64,000 nt of DNA. It comes from Siphonodentalium dalli. Its lineage: Eukaryota; Mollusca; Scaphopoda; Gadilida; Siphonodentaliidae. Shown piece by piece: positions 11,111 through 22,230 of this stretch. Within the stretch, counting starts at the first letter, position 1. Each line of letters starts with the position of its first letter. The position numbers and the translations under genes were made by a program. Below the pieces are notes generated by a model. The model ran no database searches and was not told the origin of the DNA. It saw nothing but the letters and a program-made list of their open reading frames with translations. The DNA lies in the NCBI GenBank assembly GCA_032622095.1, contig CP136069.1:83596958-83660957 (forward strand), given 5' to 3'.

Positions 11111-11434
11111 ATCATGTTTCTTTCTAAAAAAAAAAAAAAATTATCAAAAACTCTACTTATTGTTTGACAAGGGATGGTTAGCGGACACGAGACCCTAAAC
11201 CTATATAACATAGCTGTTTTTTGATGGATTCTGACAATTTTTGGTATGTGAGTTTATCATTACGTGCGACAGCTGCACACAAAATTTCTCTCGCGGTCAA
11301 AATAACATGACCACATTGAATCCATTGTTTATTACCTATATTTGCATACTTAAATAAATTATGAATTCTAATTTTCTATATGATTCCATTTATTCAGCTT
11401 CATCCGAAACCATAGATTAGCTAATCTCTCTATA

Positions 11435-11542
11435 CAGTAATGCCCTAAGTAATCGTCTCCTTAACCAGAGCAGAATTATGGGTAACTTTTTAGGATTTAA
11501 TCGGAAATATGGCTTGTTGCCATTCATTGGAAAGCTCTCCTC
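11435..11542. mobile_element. Family C half copy
   Basis: TA then CAGTAATGCCCTAAGTAATC through GCCATTCATTGGAAAGCTCT. Only the left arm is present. Confidence 0.8.
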
Positions 11543-11660
11543 TATAAAGAGTAATCATGCAGTCCACATGTTGTTTATATCCGACCATGTCCGGTGATGT
11601 CCGGGACCTCAGTGGTCATAATATAATGGCAAAAAATGCCAGCCAATGTAGTTCATTTAA

Positions 11661-11722
11661 CCCTTCCATGACTCGAGCTTCCTGAAATTATAGGGAGCCT
11701 CGCATATATAAGAGAATGCATC
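11661..11722 (-). mobile_element. Family A internally deleted relic
   Basis: TTAA (11657-11660) then CCCTTCCATGACTCGAGC, jumping directly to GGAGCCTCGCATATATAAGA; most of the element is deleted. Confidence 0.75.
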
Positions 11723-12040
11723 ACCTCATTCTTATGCCTCATCTTCTCTCTTTTTATTTTCTTTAGAAAGTTTCTTTTTCTTTTTTAGTTTATTTTCTCT
11801 ATATTCCCAAAATGGCAGTTTACAAAATGCATAATTGTGGTGCACATCACCATCTTCATCATCTGGGAACTTAAATCTGTGTCTAGGTCTCCCATAACAG
11901 ATGACGCCATGCAAAATGAGGTCTCCAGAAGATGAATTTGGAGACTCTAACCCATTGTGTGGGTTAGCGTCACTAAATTCACATTCTGCACATTCTGCAC
12001 ATGACAGACACACTATTTGCAGGCACTGTCAACATAGACA
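11718..12040 (+). mobile_element. Family B degraded copy
   Basis: The spacer region (CATCTTCTCTC..., GTCTAGGTCTCCCATA) is followed by a hairpin with GAGGTCTCCAGAAGATGAAT and the end GACAGACACACTATTTGCAG. Lies just upstream of the exon at 12125. Confidence 0.75.
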
Positions 12041-12124
12041 TTAGTTCTCTATAAATCCCCAGTGGTAGATTTAACTATAAGCCATACCATTAGGATATCT
12101 AATAGTTTGAGACATCTATTTCAG

Positions 12125-12260
12125 ATACTTGAGGATAACTGGCAGACAATTCGAGATGAAGGATTGAATCAACTTAATGAGACGACTGGCCTTTTCCAAT
12201 ACGAGGATGAGTTTCTCACAGAAAAGGGCACCTGGAAACAGTTAACACTCTGGTCAAGAG
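12125..12260 (+). CDS. ASPH: ASPH exon: N-terminal part of catalytic region
   Basis: Acceptor ctatttcag ends at 12124 and donor AGAG|gtgata follows 12260. It encodes ILEDNWQTIRDEGL, NETTGLFQYEDEFLTEKGTW and KQLTLWSRG, equivalent to the NW-x-x-IRDEG and LREKGDW-x-Q-x-TLW blocks of ASPH. It ends after the first base of a Gly codon (phase 1). The exon is hemmed in by mobile DNA: a family B relic ends ~85 bp upstream and a 1.8-kb hAT-like element starts 45 bp downstream of the exon. Confidence 0.93.
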
Positions 12261-12304
12261 GTGATAAATCTATAGTGCTATGCAAATATATACAGCATTT
12301 GATT

Positions 12305-14129
12305 TAGGCTTGCCGCGATTTTGGATTTTCAAAATCGATTAATCAGTGGCTATAATCGACGATTAATCAATTTTTCTACCCATGAAATTAAATCTCAAAT
12401 AGAGATTTAATTTGTAGTAAATAGATGCCAAAACAGAGACTATTAAGAGGTGCGTCTGGTAAGTGTAAGATGGTAAGTATAACTCCTGTTTTACGGGCAC
12501 CGCACGTCGGAAATGAAGGGCACTAGTTCTGAGAATTTGCTTCCATATAAATTCAAATGCCTCTATTAAACAATAAAAACAAAATAATTACTCGTAGTTT
12601 TTGAACTTTATGTAAAAACAATAAGCAGATTCAGAAATCATTTTGATTAAACAAATTGAACGAAAAAATCGGAAAAATACTCTCAACTCTCGTCGGGCCA
12701 CGTGCTTCGTGAGACTGTTCGTGAATTTGGGATCGTGCATTAATTGAATTTGAAGTTCGGGATCGTGCCTTAATTCAAGTCGGGGAATCTCTCAATTCAT
12801 TCGATTGTCAATATTCTTATTCAAGAATACGAGTTTCACTAATCAATCATGTCTATGAATACTATGATGTCTTATGGAAGTTATGCATAATCCATTTGGG
12901 AACTTGGGAGGTTAGATTTTGTTTTTTTGCATGATATATTAAATTTTTTATTCATGACTGAAATTAAAAAAAATATACTGTAATTTGCCACAATTTACCC
13001 ATGAACTATCATTCAATTTGCCCGAATATTATTGAGCTTTCAATTTTCAAAACGTTGGCCTCACAACCCGTACAGATATGAATCATATGATAAACATCAG
13101 TCATAAAAGTTTTCCCAACTCGGACCAACTGATACTCTAGCGTGGAGCATATTCAGCTCCCATCAAATTTTAGAGGTGGTAATATGGTTTTATATCTTAA
13201 TAAAGAGCAGCTCAGGCTCGTATCAGACTTTAGAGGAGGAAATCTGTTAATTTCCCACAACAAGGAGAACAAGCCGATTAGCCGAAGAAGGAAGACAGTT
13301 AATTCCAATCTACATATTTTTTATGAACCCTACTCTAAAACAGTTTTGGTGTCTCGTGGTGTCAGACTTATTGTTATTGCCTACTCCGTGGTACGCAACG
13401 ATATCCTTACGTTGTTGGTTTTAGAGTTGTCCTTCCTCAGGGCTTGCTGTATTGGAACCTCATAGCAGGGAACTTAAAAGCGACTGCTAGATAGAGTTAT
13501 CCTCCTTTCACCCCATGCATGCACACAGTGCAACATGATGATCGCGTGATCTCCATGAGACGTTGCCATGGAGTCAAATTCTCCGTGACGTTGTTTAGAA
13601 TGAAAGAAACGGAACGCTCAGTCACTGAACGTCTCTGGTCCACTGTGGGTAATCTGACAAAACTGACATAATACTGTCATATTATGACACGCCAATTTTG
13701 ACTGAGAAATTCGCCATAACCAATTGAAAACTTCAAAAGCGGAATAGCACGTGACCGCTGAACATCTGCTATCACACGTGCCACGGAGTATACACATGCG
13801 TCGGCACATTAAAAGAAAAACCGCGTGACGTGAAACCAAGACGGAACTAGATTACTCTGTCGGCCCGACCTCAAAAGACGCCGCAATTAAGAGTTACATT
13901 GTCACAAATGTTTGCGTGTGTGGGTTAGATTAGTGCTGTAAATACGGTGCAAAATATTGCCTCTTAAGTTGAGATAAGTTCTTTGCAAATACGCTGTATG
14001 CCAGCGTTCTTGTGTTGTTGTATAATATGCATTGTTATTTGAACTAAAAAAGTCAATTTTCAAAATGAAAATCGATTAATCGGCACCACTGACGATTGTT
14101 CGATTATTCCCAAAATCGCGGCAAGCCTA
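12305..14129. mobile_element. hAT-like non-autonomous transposon, 1.8 kb
   Basis: The ends are inverted copies of TAGGCTTGCCGCGATTTTGG. The flanking 8 bp are ATTTGATT (12297-12304) and ATATGATT (14130-14137), an 8-bp duplication with one mismatch, as expected for hAT elements. Sub-terminal AATCGATTAATC motifs occur near both ends. The longest inner reading frame is ~107 codons with no transposase similarity, so it is non-autonomous. It is more GC-rich in parts than the intron around it and sits 44 bp past the splice donor of the exon ending 12260. Confidence 0.85.
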
Positions 14130-14137
14130 ATATGATT

Positions 14138-14637
14138 GCCTTTATTATTCAAGTCAAAATTTTAATTTATAATAACACTTGACATCCAACAAATATATAT
14201 TTTTGACTGCACATTTGTATTTAATACTGTTGGAATAAACCATTTATTAGCATTAATTAGCAGAAGGGTGTTCTAAAACTCTGTTAACTCGTTCAATGCC
14301 AAGCCCATGTTAAATTATCTTGGGCGACATCATGATGTTAAATTATTGTATTAGCATCAGTTGGCTACTACTTTTGAACCATCTTCTGGCCGATGGCTAA
14401 TAATTTCTAAGTTCACCACAACTATTGGTTTCCGATAGATAAAAAAGCCAATGGATAAGTGTCAATGTCAATAGACAACCCCAGAGAACTTATGAATTTG
14501 CAAATTAACTCATGGTCACTATAGTTAGTCTATTAGTAATGTCAAACATTCGTATCTTTCTGAGGACAGCTTTAAAAATATAACAATCATTCACCATGAA
14601 TTAAAATATCAACACCGTAGTCGTATTTGTGCATGCT
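14138..14637 (+). other. ASPH intron, mostly featureless
   Basis: AT-rich. A degenerate TTAACTCGTTCAATGCCAAG (14284-14303) resembles the left end of the TTAA element at 42046. Nothing else recognised. Confidence 0.4.
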
Positions 14638-15300
14638 CAAGCCTGCAAATAGTTTGTCTGTCATTTGCAGAATGAGGTCCCCAGAGGGTGAATTTAGTGA
14701 TTCTATCCCCACAGTGGGCTAGCATCACCAAATTCACCCTCTGGGAACTTCATTCTGCTTAAAGGTACTCAATCTGATCAGACGCTCCTAAATTACTATT
14801 TCTTTGGCTTCAAGTAAAAAATATTTGATTCGAGTCCAGAAACCTACAAATCAACATTGTTTTTAGTTAATTTTTCCCTAATTCTGGGAAGTTTCTATAT
14901 CCTCTAATTTGTATAAAATTCATAATCAAGGTGAATAAATGATGGGTGAACATCACCAACTTCAACTGGAGAGCTTTGATCTCATCCTTGTTCTACCATA
15001 GCAGTTGAGGCCTAAGCAGTGTGGGATAGCGTCACTAAATTCAGTTACTTTTTCCCTTCTGGGAAGTTTCAATATCCCCTAATTTGCAGAAGATAAAATG
15101 CATTTATAATCAAGGCGACTATTGGGTGAACATCACCAACTTCAACTGGGGAACTTCAATCTGATCCTAGGTCTCCCATAGCAGTTGAGGCCTAACCAGA
15201 ATGAGGTTCCCAGAGGTTGAATTTAGTGATGCTAGCCTGCTGTGCAGGATAGTATCACCAAATTCACCTTCTGGGGACCTCATTCTGCAAAGGACGCTCT
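14638..15300 (+). mobile_element. Family B copies, composite with an inserted family F end
   Basis: Begins TCAAGCCTGCAAATAGTTTG with hairpin one 14668-14760. At 14760-14860 a fragment of the family F terminal repeat (GGTACTCAATCTGATCAGAC) interrupts. Two family B spacers follow in tandem (14865-15000 and 15045-15195), then hairpin two at 15197-15292. Confidence 0.8.
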
Positions 15301-15414
15301 GTTCTGACGTAGACTTGCATGTTCTTCAATACTATAATGATCTTTAATTGATTCAATGCTTCAAAAACTCAGGAACTCAGAATACATTTTCAATTGGACT
15401 CAATCTTTTTGCAG

Positions 15415-15506
15415 GTAAGAAGAATGAAAAGAACTGTGAGAAAACTCCTAAGACATGTGCCTTGGTTGAGAAAATGTCTCCAGTGACTGGCTGTAAAAGA
15501 GGGCAG
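15415..15506 (+). CDS. ASPH: ASPH exon with the conserved cysteine pair
   Basis: Acceptor ttttttgcag ends at 15414 and donor gtaggg starts at 15507. Two bases finish the Gly codon, then 30 codons give KKNEKNCEKTPKTCALVEKM and SPVTGCKRGQ. The two Cys (codons at 15435 and 15456, spacing C-x6-C) correspond to the Cys641/Cys648 pair of human ASPH, reported to form a disulfide near the active site. Ends in phase 0. Confidence 0.93.
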
Positions 15507-17839
15507 GTAGGGACTAAAAGGGCCAGTTGATTCACTTTTGGTACAGCACAATTTTGTGATGGACACAATATTTTCATATAAACCACAACAGAACATGTGA
15601 TGGACATAAATTACGTTCAGTACCGTTTAGTACCACCTAGGGATGTGGATTTAAAACTGAAGTGATGTCATTGACTAATTTCTAAGATGGCCAAACATAT
15701 TAAATTTATACTTCACGATTGTGAATAATTTTATGATATAATCAAATTTGTTTTCCCCATTTGACATCTTGTTATCAACAAATTGGTTAATGATATTATC
15801 AGCTGCTTAGCATAATGAACTGAATTGCCACAAACAATGTAATGAGATAACAATCCGAAGAAATTACGCCCCTAGAAAATTAAACCTAAGTATGAGGTCA
15901 TTTTGGGTCATAATTCAACTAACTTTATTCATATGTGTCCATTATCAATATCATGACTGATATGATGTAATCAGTTTGTAAATAAATTGTTTATATTGAT
16001 TAAATATAATAAATATATAATAAATAAATATATTAAATTAAATCCATCTGTAAAACCAGGAATTGACTTTCATTGAGGCAGATAAGAAGCGAACATGAAC
16101 TTGTTCCACTAAAACTGAGTCACCAGTACAGTTACATCACATGTCTTGAAGTCGAACTCTCTTCACTTCGCTAGTCAAATCATGATACTGATTGTTTTAA
16201 TTTGTTCACATAAACCATCTGTAGATCACAAAACTCAATAAATTAATTATTATTTTTAAATTGCTTTATATCACAAAGTTTGACAATTTGCAAATATGAA
16301 TCTATAATTAGATCAAATATACCACATTCATTCCAGTAGCACCTCTCCTGTTTTGAGTTCCGCTCTATTGTGATCACGCCTTTAAATGTAATAAAACGTG
16401 GTGTTTGGCATAAATGCCATTAATCCCTCAAAAAGTTCATTTTATTATCACAGTAATCATAACACCATGTTTGGTTTGGAGTTCTTGCATAATAAAGTGG
16501 TATTTGTGTTGTAAAGTAAAGTCAAGAGTAATCTTTGTGATAAAATCGGATGTTTTGGCTTGTAAATTGGCCTACATATTGGCCGGCAAATTGGGTAAAG
16601 GGTTAAGTCTTAAGATCTGTCTGAACATGTGTATGCAAAAGTGTGTCTGTCCATTCATATATCCGCCACAGATATTCTTATCTTGATGAAATTTGGTACC
16701 AAGGTTCACCATTTGGAGCTCAAGAGTTAGTTTATTTTTATACCCCAATGTCTGAAGGAAATGGTGGGTATACCTGTACTGGATTTTATGGGTCTAATTC
16801 TCTGCCATCCTTCCATAAATCAAAGCATATATCTCCACCAGAGGTTGTCAGATCTCAATTAAATTTGGTATGTATGTTAACCTCCATGAGGACATTCAGT
16901 GGAGTGTTCAATCCTTTTGTTCAGATTTTCTGTTCTAGAGTTATTCATCTTTGTTTATTTGGAAATATTAATTTTTGTTTGTCTGTCGCCCTCCATCCGA
17001 GCAGATATCTCAACCACAGGTTGTTGGTTCTCAATAAAATTTGTTACAGATGTTCATCACTATGGGGACATTCAGAGGAGTGTTCAATCGATTTGTTTGA
17101 GTTTTACATTCTAGAGTTATTCATCTTTGTTTATTACCTGGAAATGTTGATTTTTTTTTGTCCACTTGCCTGAGTATCTCGAATCTCGATGAAATTTGCC
17201 ATGGATGTTCATCATCATAAGGGCTTTCAAATAAGTCTCTAATAGTATTGTATGAAATATCCATTCAAGAGTTATTCATCATTGTTTATCTGGAAATGTT
17301 GATTTTTGCCCATTCACCTGAGTATCTTAACCATGAATTATAGGATCTTTGTGAAATTGATTGTTCACTATCACAACGTCTTTTAATGATTGGTCAACCG
17401 TTGTTGTTTGCATCTTCCATTCTAGAGTTATTCTCCTTTGTTTATCTGCAAATGATGATTCTTCGTCCTTCCATACAAATATTTTTGTCACGGGTTATAA
17501 AATTTTGTTGATGAGGTGTATAAATTTTGTATAGAATTGCGGCAAATTTGAGATCCTTTTTATCACATAATCACATTTTAGCAATACAAGGAAAAACTAT
17601 CTCAAAACGCCTGGGGTTAAACAGGGTTAAAAAACATTAATATTGATTTCGTTATCACAACCAAAGAGGAAGTAAGGCCACCTTCAAGTTAACCTCAAAG
17701 TCAACACTAAATAACCCAACACAAATTGAATATCATAATTATATTCTAATTAACATAATAATAACATTGATCTATATCATTGTACTAAGCTCTTACATCA
17801 CTGCGCATGCTGATAATACACGTGTGTATTGATTTACAG
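15507..17839 (+). other. ASPH intron
   Basis: 15510-16640 is AT-rich with no recognisable element (a TAAATAAATA-rich patch at ~15980-16040). 16640-17480 is the family L tandem array. 17480-17830 shows nothing. Confidence 0.6.
16640..17480 (+). repeat. Family L tandem repeat array
   Basis: Four to five diverged units of about 154-178 bp. The landmark TTCTAGAGTTATTCATCTT or a close variant occurs near 16931, 17109, 17263 and 17421, with TCTCAACCACAGGTTGTTGG and GATGAAATTTG in between. The 176-codon reading frame across it (16643-17173) is a by-product of the repeat. Confidence 0.8.
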
Positions 17840-17970
17840 GTGAAATTCTCTGTGATGATGCCGGGAGTCCATGTCTGGCCTCACTGTGGTCCCACTAACT
17901 GCCGTATCAGGGCGCATTTAGGTCTCAAGATACCACAAGGTCCATTGTTAAGAGTTGTGAAAGAAACCAG
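17840..17970 (+). CDS. ASPH: ASPH exon: Fe(II)/2-oxoglutarate dioxygenase core, first half
   Basis: Acceptor ttgatttacag ends at 17839 and donor gtaagc starts at 17971. It encodes VKFSVMMPGVHVWPHCGPTN followed by CRIRAHLGLKIPQGP. The His of WPHCGP (17882-17884) aligns with iron ligand His679 of human ASPH. The Arg (17909-17911) and His (17915-17917) of RAHLGL align with Arg688 and His690, which contact 2-oxoglutarate. The vertebrate Thr after the metal His is Cys here. The exon ends with two bases (AG) of an Arg codon. Confidence 0.95.
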
Positions 17971-18102
17971 GTAAGCTCGAAATTAGCTACGGAAAAAGGC
18001 AATGCCCATAGAAAAAGCTGTAGAATCCAATATATAATTTCATACAATTCTAAAGCAATGTCGTAGAAGAAAAATGCCAATTCATAGGGATGCTCATAGA
18101 TA

Positions 18103-18263
18103 CATTAATGCCCTAAATAATCGACTCCTTAACCACAGAGAATTATGGGTAATTTTTCAGGATTTAGTCTAAAATATGGCTTGTTGCCATTCATCGGAAA
18201 GCTCTCAATGAGAGCTTTCCTATGAATGGTAACAAGCCATATATCCGACTTAGGGCATTACTG
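18103..18263. mobile_element. Family C element, right arm partly deleted
   Basis: TA, then CATTAATGCCCTAAATAATC, the full left arm, the centre GAAAGCTCTCAATGAGAGCT, then a shortened right arm ending GGGCATTACTG and TA. Confidence 0.9.
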
Positions 18264-18536
18264 TAATTAAAGATAGTGTATCTCTTCCTATCAAGTTTTA
18301 TTGTAGATTCTGGGGGTATAAAATAATAGATATGAATTGAGGACACCTGTCAATTAATATCAATTTTATTTAAAAAATTTCTCATAATACCCAGACAGCA
18401 AAAGGGGCTATTTTTAGAAAATAAATCTCGCTGAAACATTTGGAGCATACCAAGAGGGAGAACTCTATCTCAATCAAGGCAAAATGCCATTAAATCTAAG
18501 AGCTTTAACCATGACTTACGCTACAATGCAATAAAT

Positions 18537-18690
18537 AGAGAATACCAACAATTTTTGTTTGAATACTGAAATATCTCATGAGTGTCTGGAAAGAAATATA
18601 AAATTTTCATGAGCGAATGAAAATTTGATAATTTTTTTCAGACACGAATGAGATGTTTCAGATATTCAAACAAAAACTGTAGGTGTTCTT
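18537..18690. repeat. Imperfect palindrome (~70-bp arms)
   Basis: The left arm (TTTTGTTTGAATACTGAAAT, CTCATGAGTGTCTGGAAAG) is mirrored by the right arm (TTTCAGACACGAATGAGATG, TTCAGATATTCAAACAAAAA). Not one of the named families. Confidence 0.75.
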
Positions 18691-19048
18691 TTTATTATAT
18701 GCGCCTTCTTAATTCTTAAAGTTGCTAAATTATGCAGCATTTTCTCTTTTAATAGTACAACAAATTGAACAATACATGGAAAGCAACACCTGGTTGACCC
18801 AAATTCTGACACTGATCAGCTGAAAGGTAGTAAACCGCTTTCAAGGGAAAATTCATGACTTTATTTGGTAAGCTACATATGGTGAAATAATGAAAGCTAC
18901 AGTGAAATAACAAAACCATATTTCACTGTATCTTCGAAGAGATACATATGACAATCTATGTTCGGTAATTTCGGCTATTTTAAAGCATATAATAAACCAT
19001 TTTTGTTATGACTTTATAGACAAATAATACACCCAATCTTCAGTTTAA

Positions 19049-19595
19049 CCCTTTCATGATGGGAGCTGCATTAGTGCGGCATTAAAGATCCTGTGCCAGT
19101 TCATTCTCTTATATACCGTATTATCGCGGGTATAAGCCCACTTTCGGGCATAAGACCACCCCAGTATTTTCACTAGAAGTAAGTTTTCCGGGGTATAAGA
19201 CCACCCCCTCCCTAGCCCTAACCATAACCCCTCCAAAACGGGTTTATATACCAGTATTTGAGAAAAATAAAGATGATTTATGTTACACTGTGTCTTGTTT
19301 CTTGTGTTCAATTAATAACTGGCCGGTAGGCCTATATTATTGACGTTCATTGATGGTGACACTGGCTTACAAGGTCAAGGTGCAAGCCAGTGCATTCTCG
19401 TATATATGTGAGGCTCCCTATAGGGAGCTTCAATTATATACGAGAATGCACTGGCTTACAAGGTCAAGGTAAATATTTTTAGGCCAATGTATTCTCTTAT
19501 ATATGCGAGGCTCCATAGGGAAGACTTACATATATAAGCGAATGGATTGGCACAGGGTTTTCGCAAAATTTCAGGAAACTCTAGTCATGGAAGAG
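19049..19595 (+). mobile_element. Family A element carrying a ~235-bp insertion
   Basis: TTAA at 19045-19048 and 19596-19599. Ends CCCTTTCATGATGGGAGC and CTAGTCATGGAAGAG. The first hairpin is broken at ~19117 by foreign sequence to ~19355 (CCGTATTATCGCGGGTATAA, repeated GGCATAAGACCACCCC-like motifs). After that an extra hairpin (19382-19450) and the normal second hairpin follow. Confidence 0.85.
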
Positions 19596-19646
19596 TTAAC
19601 TGTATTTTATTCACAATAAAAGCTGTTTGTAGTCTTGAAATGGGGT

Positions 19647-19900
19647 CAAGCCTTGAAATAGTGTGTCTGTCATTTGCAGAATGAGGTCCCCAGAGGGTGA
19701 ATTTAGTGATGCTATCCCACATAGCAGGCTAGCATCACCAAATTCGCCCTCTGGGAACCTCATTCTGCTGAGGTGTAAGCAGAATGAGGTCTCCAGAGGG
19801 TGAATTTGGTGATGCTAGCCCACTATGCGGGATAGCATCACTAAATTCACCCTCTGGGGACCTCATTCTGCAAATGACAGACATGCTATTTCAAGGCTTG
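19647..19900. mobile_element. Family B element with perfect 8-bp duplication
   Basis: Flanked by AATGGGGT at 19639-19646 and 19901-19908. Ends CAAGCCTTGAAATAGTGTGT and its inverse. The two hairpins are almost adjacent, the spacer having been reduced to a few bases. The 8-bp duplication points to the hAT superfamily. Confidence 0.95.
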
Positions 19901-20601
19901 AATGGGGTTTCATAAAAGTTACGATGTTGATGCAATTGTAACCACGTTCAGGTGACAAAATAGTTGATAAAAACTTATAATTATATAATAGTTATACACA
20001 TATTCTATATTTCTCACAAAAAAACACACTGCATTCACTGAATTCATTCAGAAGAAAACAAGGATCAGTTTTCTTCAGCGTGTAGTATTAAAGAGTAAGC
20101 CATATTACTCTTTCTTGATATGCCAAAAATAAAGAACATTTGTGTCAGTTAAGTATGGAAAGTTGAAAATAGCTGATGCATTTCTATGATATGGGTAAAT
20201 CGTATTTGAGTATATAAAGTCTGTATGTTAGTACTTCTTGTATTTATTAACTTATTTGGATTTCCGAAACATGATAAAAATGAGAAATTACTATTGAGTC
20301 AATTATGTTTAGAAAATATGGTTACCTTAAATTACATTCACACTTTTAATCATGAAAAGTCATTTTTCACACCCCAAAAATATGTTTATAGTTTGAGAAT
20401 AAACATATAAAAACCTGCCTGCTGGGAAATTTTGATATTAAAAATGTGGGAATAAAAACTTGCCTCCCGGGTAATATGGCAGTTAAAAAATAAATCTTCC
20501 TACCTGCCTGCTAATTTTGAAAAACAGAAAAAAATGTGTCTGAAAAACAGATAATGTGTGAGGCCTAAAGCATAGAACCAATATTACTTATAGGCTGTCG
20601 T

Positions 20602-21045
20602 AAAGGCCCGCTTAATTTTTGAACCCCCAGATCACATTATATAAAATATATACCATATTATATACTATTTGAAAGAGGAAGCTCCATAACATTGTATTCT
20701 CCAACTTATTCGGTTGAATAAACTGTGAACATGTTGTTTTTGTTGAGGTACCGATGTTTTTTCTGTGCTGTGTTGTGCTGTACTGCAAAGTCTATTATTT
20801 TCAATGAAAGGGGAATAACACTATATCTTAGTTTGAATTCTGTTGCATTCTGGGAGCAAAATGTGGGAAATGTTTCTATGATTTCAACTATTACTCTATG
20901 GGCACGTTCTGAGACACAGACATTCCAAATGGTGTTGAATTATAGTATTGTAATCATATTTTATATCAAAGATTGTTATTAAAACCGTATATCAAGGCAC
21001 TATAAAAAAGATAATAGGTGACTCGAAAATTAAATGGGCCTTTAA
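20602..21045 (+). mobile_element. Family D element
   Basis: Bounded by AAAGGCCCGCTTAATTTTTG and CTCGAAAATTAAATGGGCC(TTTAA). The internal sequence is colinear with the copies at 505 and 23180. Confidence 0.9.
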
Positions 21046-21121
21046 ATTCGGTCGGAAATCATTTCTCAACTTCTAAGAAAATTACGTCTCTTGACTAAAC
21101 TTATTTTATATATTTTTTCAG

Positions 21122-21272
21122 AGAATGGTCTGAAGGAAAGATGCTTATATTTGATGATTCTTTCGAGCATGAAGTGTGGCATAATGGGCGTGAGCCTCGC
21201 CTTGTGCTCATCGTTGATTTCTGGCATCCAGAACTGACGGATCATGAACGAAGGACACTGTCAGAAATCTGA
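21122..21272 (+). CDS. ASPH: ASPH terminal coding exon: second half of the oxygenase core and stop
   Basis: Acceptor tattttttcag ends at 21121. The first base completes Arg, then EWSEGKMLIFDDSFEHEVWH and NGREPRLVLIVDFWHPELTD follow. TGA lies at 21270-21272. The second iron ligand is the His of FEHEVW (21168-21170, human His725) and the 2-oxoglutarate-binding Arg is at 21198-21200 (human Arg735). As in other ASPH, the acidic third ligand of most Fe/2OG enzymes is absent. All catalytic residues are present, so the enzyme looks functional. Confidence 0.96.
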
Positions 21273-22230
21273 TAGAACATCAACCCTAACCAGTGATTCA
21301 TCCCTGTTGTATATAATCTTTGAAAAATTTAAAGATGTATTCATGGTTCCTGGTTCCCTTGTTCCTGTCCGTAAGACAAGGTTGCCAGCTATTGTGTTGA
21401 GTCAGGAAATTTAGGTCAAGTAGTAGTACACGATTTAAGGGTTGTAGTGGGTCTGAAAAATAGATAAGACTTTGTTCTTATGTTTATTATAGATATCTTT
21501 TTGAAAAATAGAAAAAAAAGGATCTGGGGGGGGGGGGGGGGCATAACAGCCAGTGTAGCCTGTGTTAACACTGACATTACTGGTTTTATGGTTTAATTAT
21601 TTTACAAAACTAGGATAGTTCACAACAAAGTGAACAATTTGGATATGTAACATAATAATCGTATTCAGTGGAGGCCAACTTTGTGTGTTTGGTTATAGGA
21701 AAATAGCATGATTTTCTCAGTAAAGGCCATTTTATCTATAAATCATTGCTCTGACCTTTTGTAATCTGGACCTTCCTGATTTGATCAGAATGTTCTCAAC
21801 TGCTTGTTGATAAAATGGCTCACACCTTAACCAGTTATGTTTACATTACAAAGGTTTTAGCATGCACTGTCTCATCGTTGAAAAGATATCTATAATAAAC
21901 ATAAGAACAAAGTCTTATCTATTATTTTGTGTTCTTTTATTGACAATGATTGTGTTAACTTTAATATTTTTGAAATTTACACACTGCGAGAGACTTGCGT
22001 CAAAAGCCGAAAGTTATGATAAATTACAATTTACGATGTTATTGTAAATTTAGGTTTGGAGCCCTGAATACATCTTTAATCATCTGTCGGGTTTTTCGGT
22101 ATCATTCATCCATCCATGAATTTGTGATAAGGCCAGACAAAGTCAATTTCTCATTTCTCAGGTCCGCGCGCATGGTCCAGAAACTCTGCACGTGCAACTT
22201 TTTTATTCATGTTTGATATGTCGAAATAAA
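21273..22230 (+). other. Probable ASPH 3' UTR region
   Basis: Sequence after the ASPH stop. It contains a run of 16 Gs near 21526-21541 and several AT-rich stretches. An AATAAA hexamer lies at 22225-22230; other weaker candidates (for example ataataaac near 21891) occur earlier, so the true cleavage site is not fixed. Short open reading frames here (21862-22216) show no family similarity and are taken as chance. Confidence 0.4.

Larger units (their letters stand above)
17971..21121 (+). other. Last ASPH intron
   Basis: Holds, in order, family C at 18103, a hairpin at 18537-18690, family A at 19049 (with an insertion), family B at 19647 and family D at 20602. 18700-19040 and 19910-20600 show no firm structure. 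Confidence 0.75.

Noticed and set aside
16643-17173. 176-codon reading frame as a gene
   Set aside because: Covers family L tandem repeats; the frame is not maintained from unit to unit and no protein family fits.
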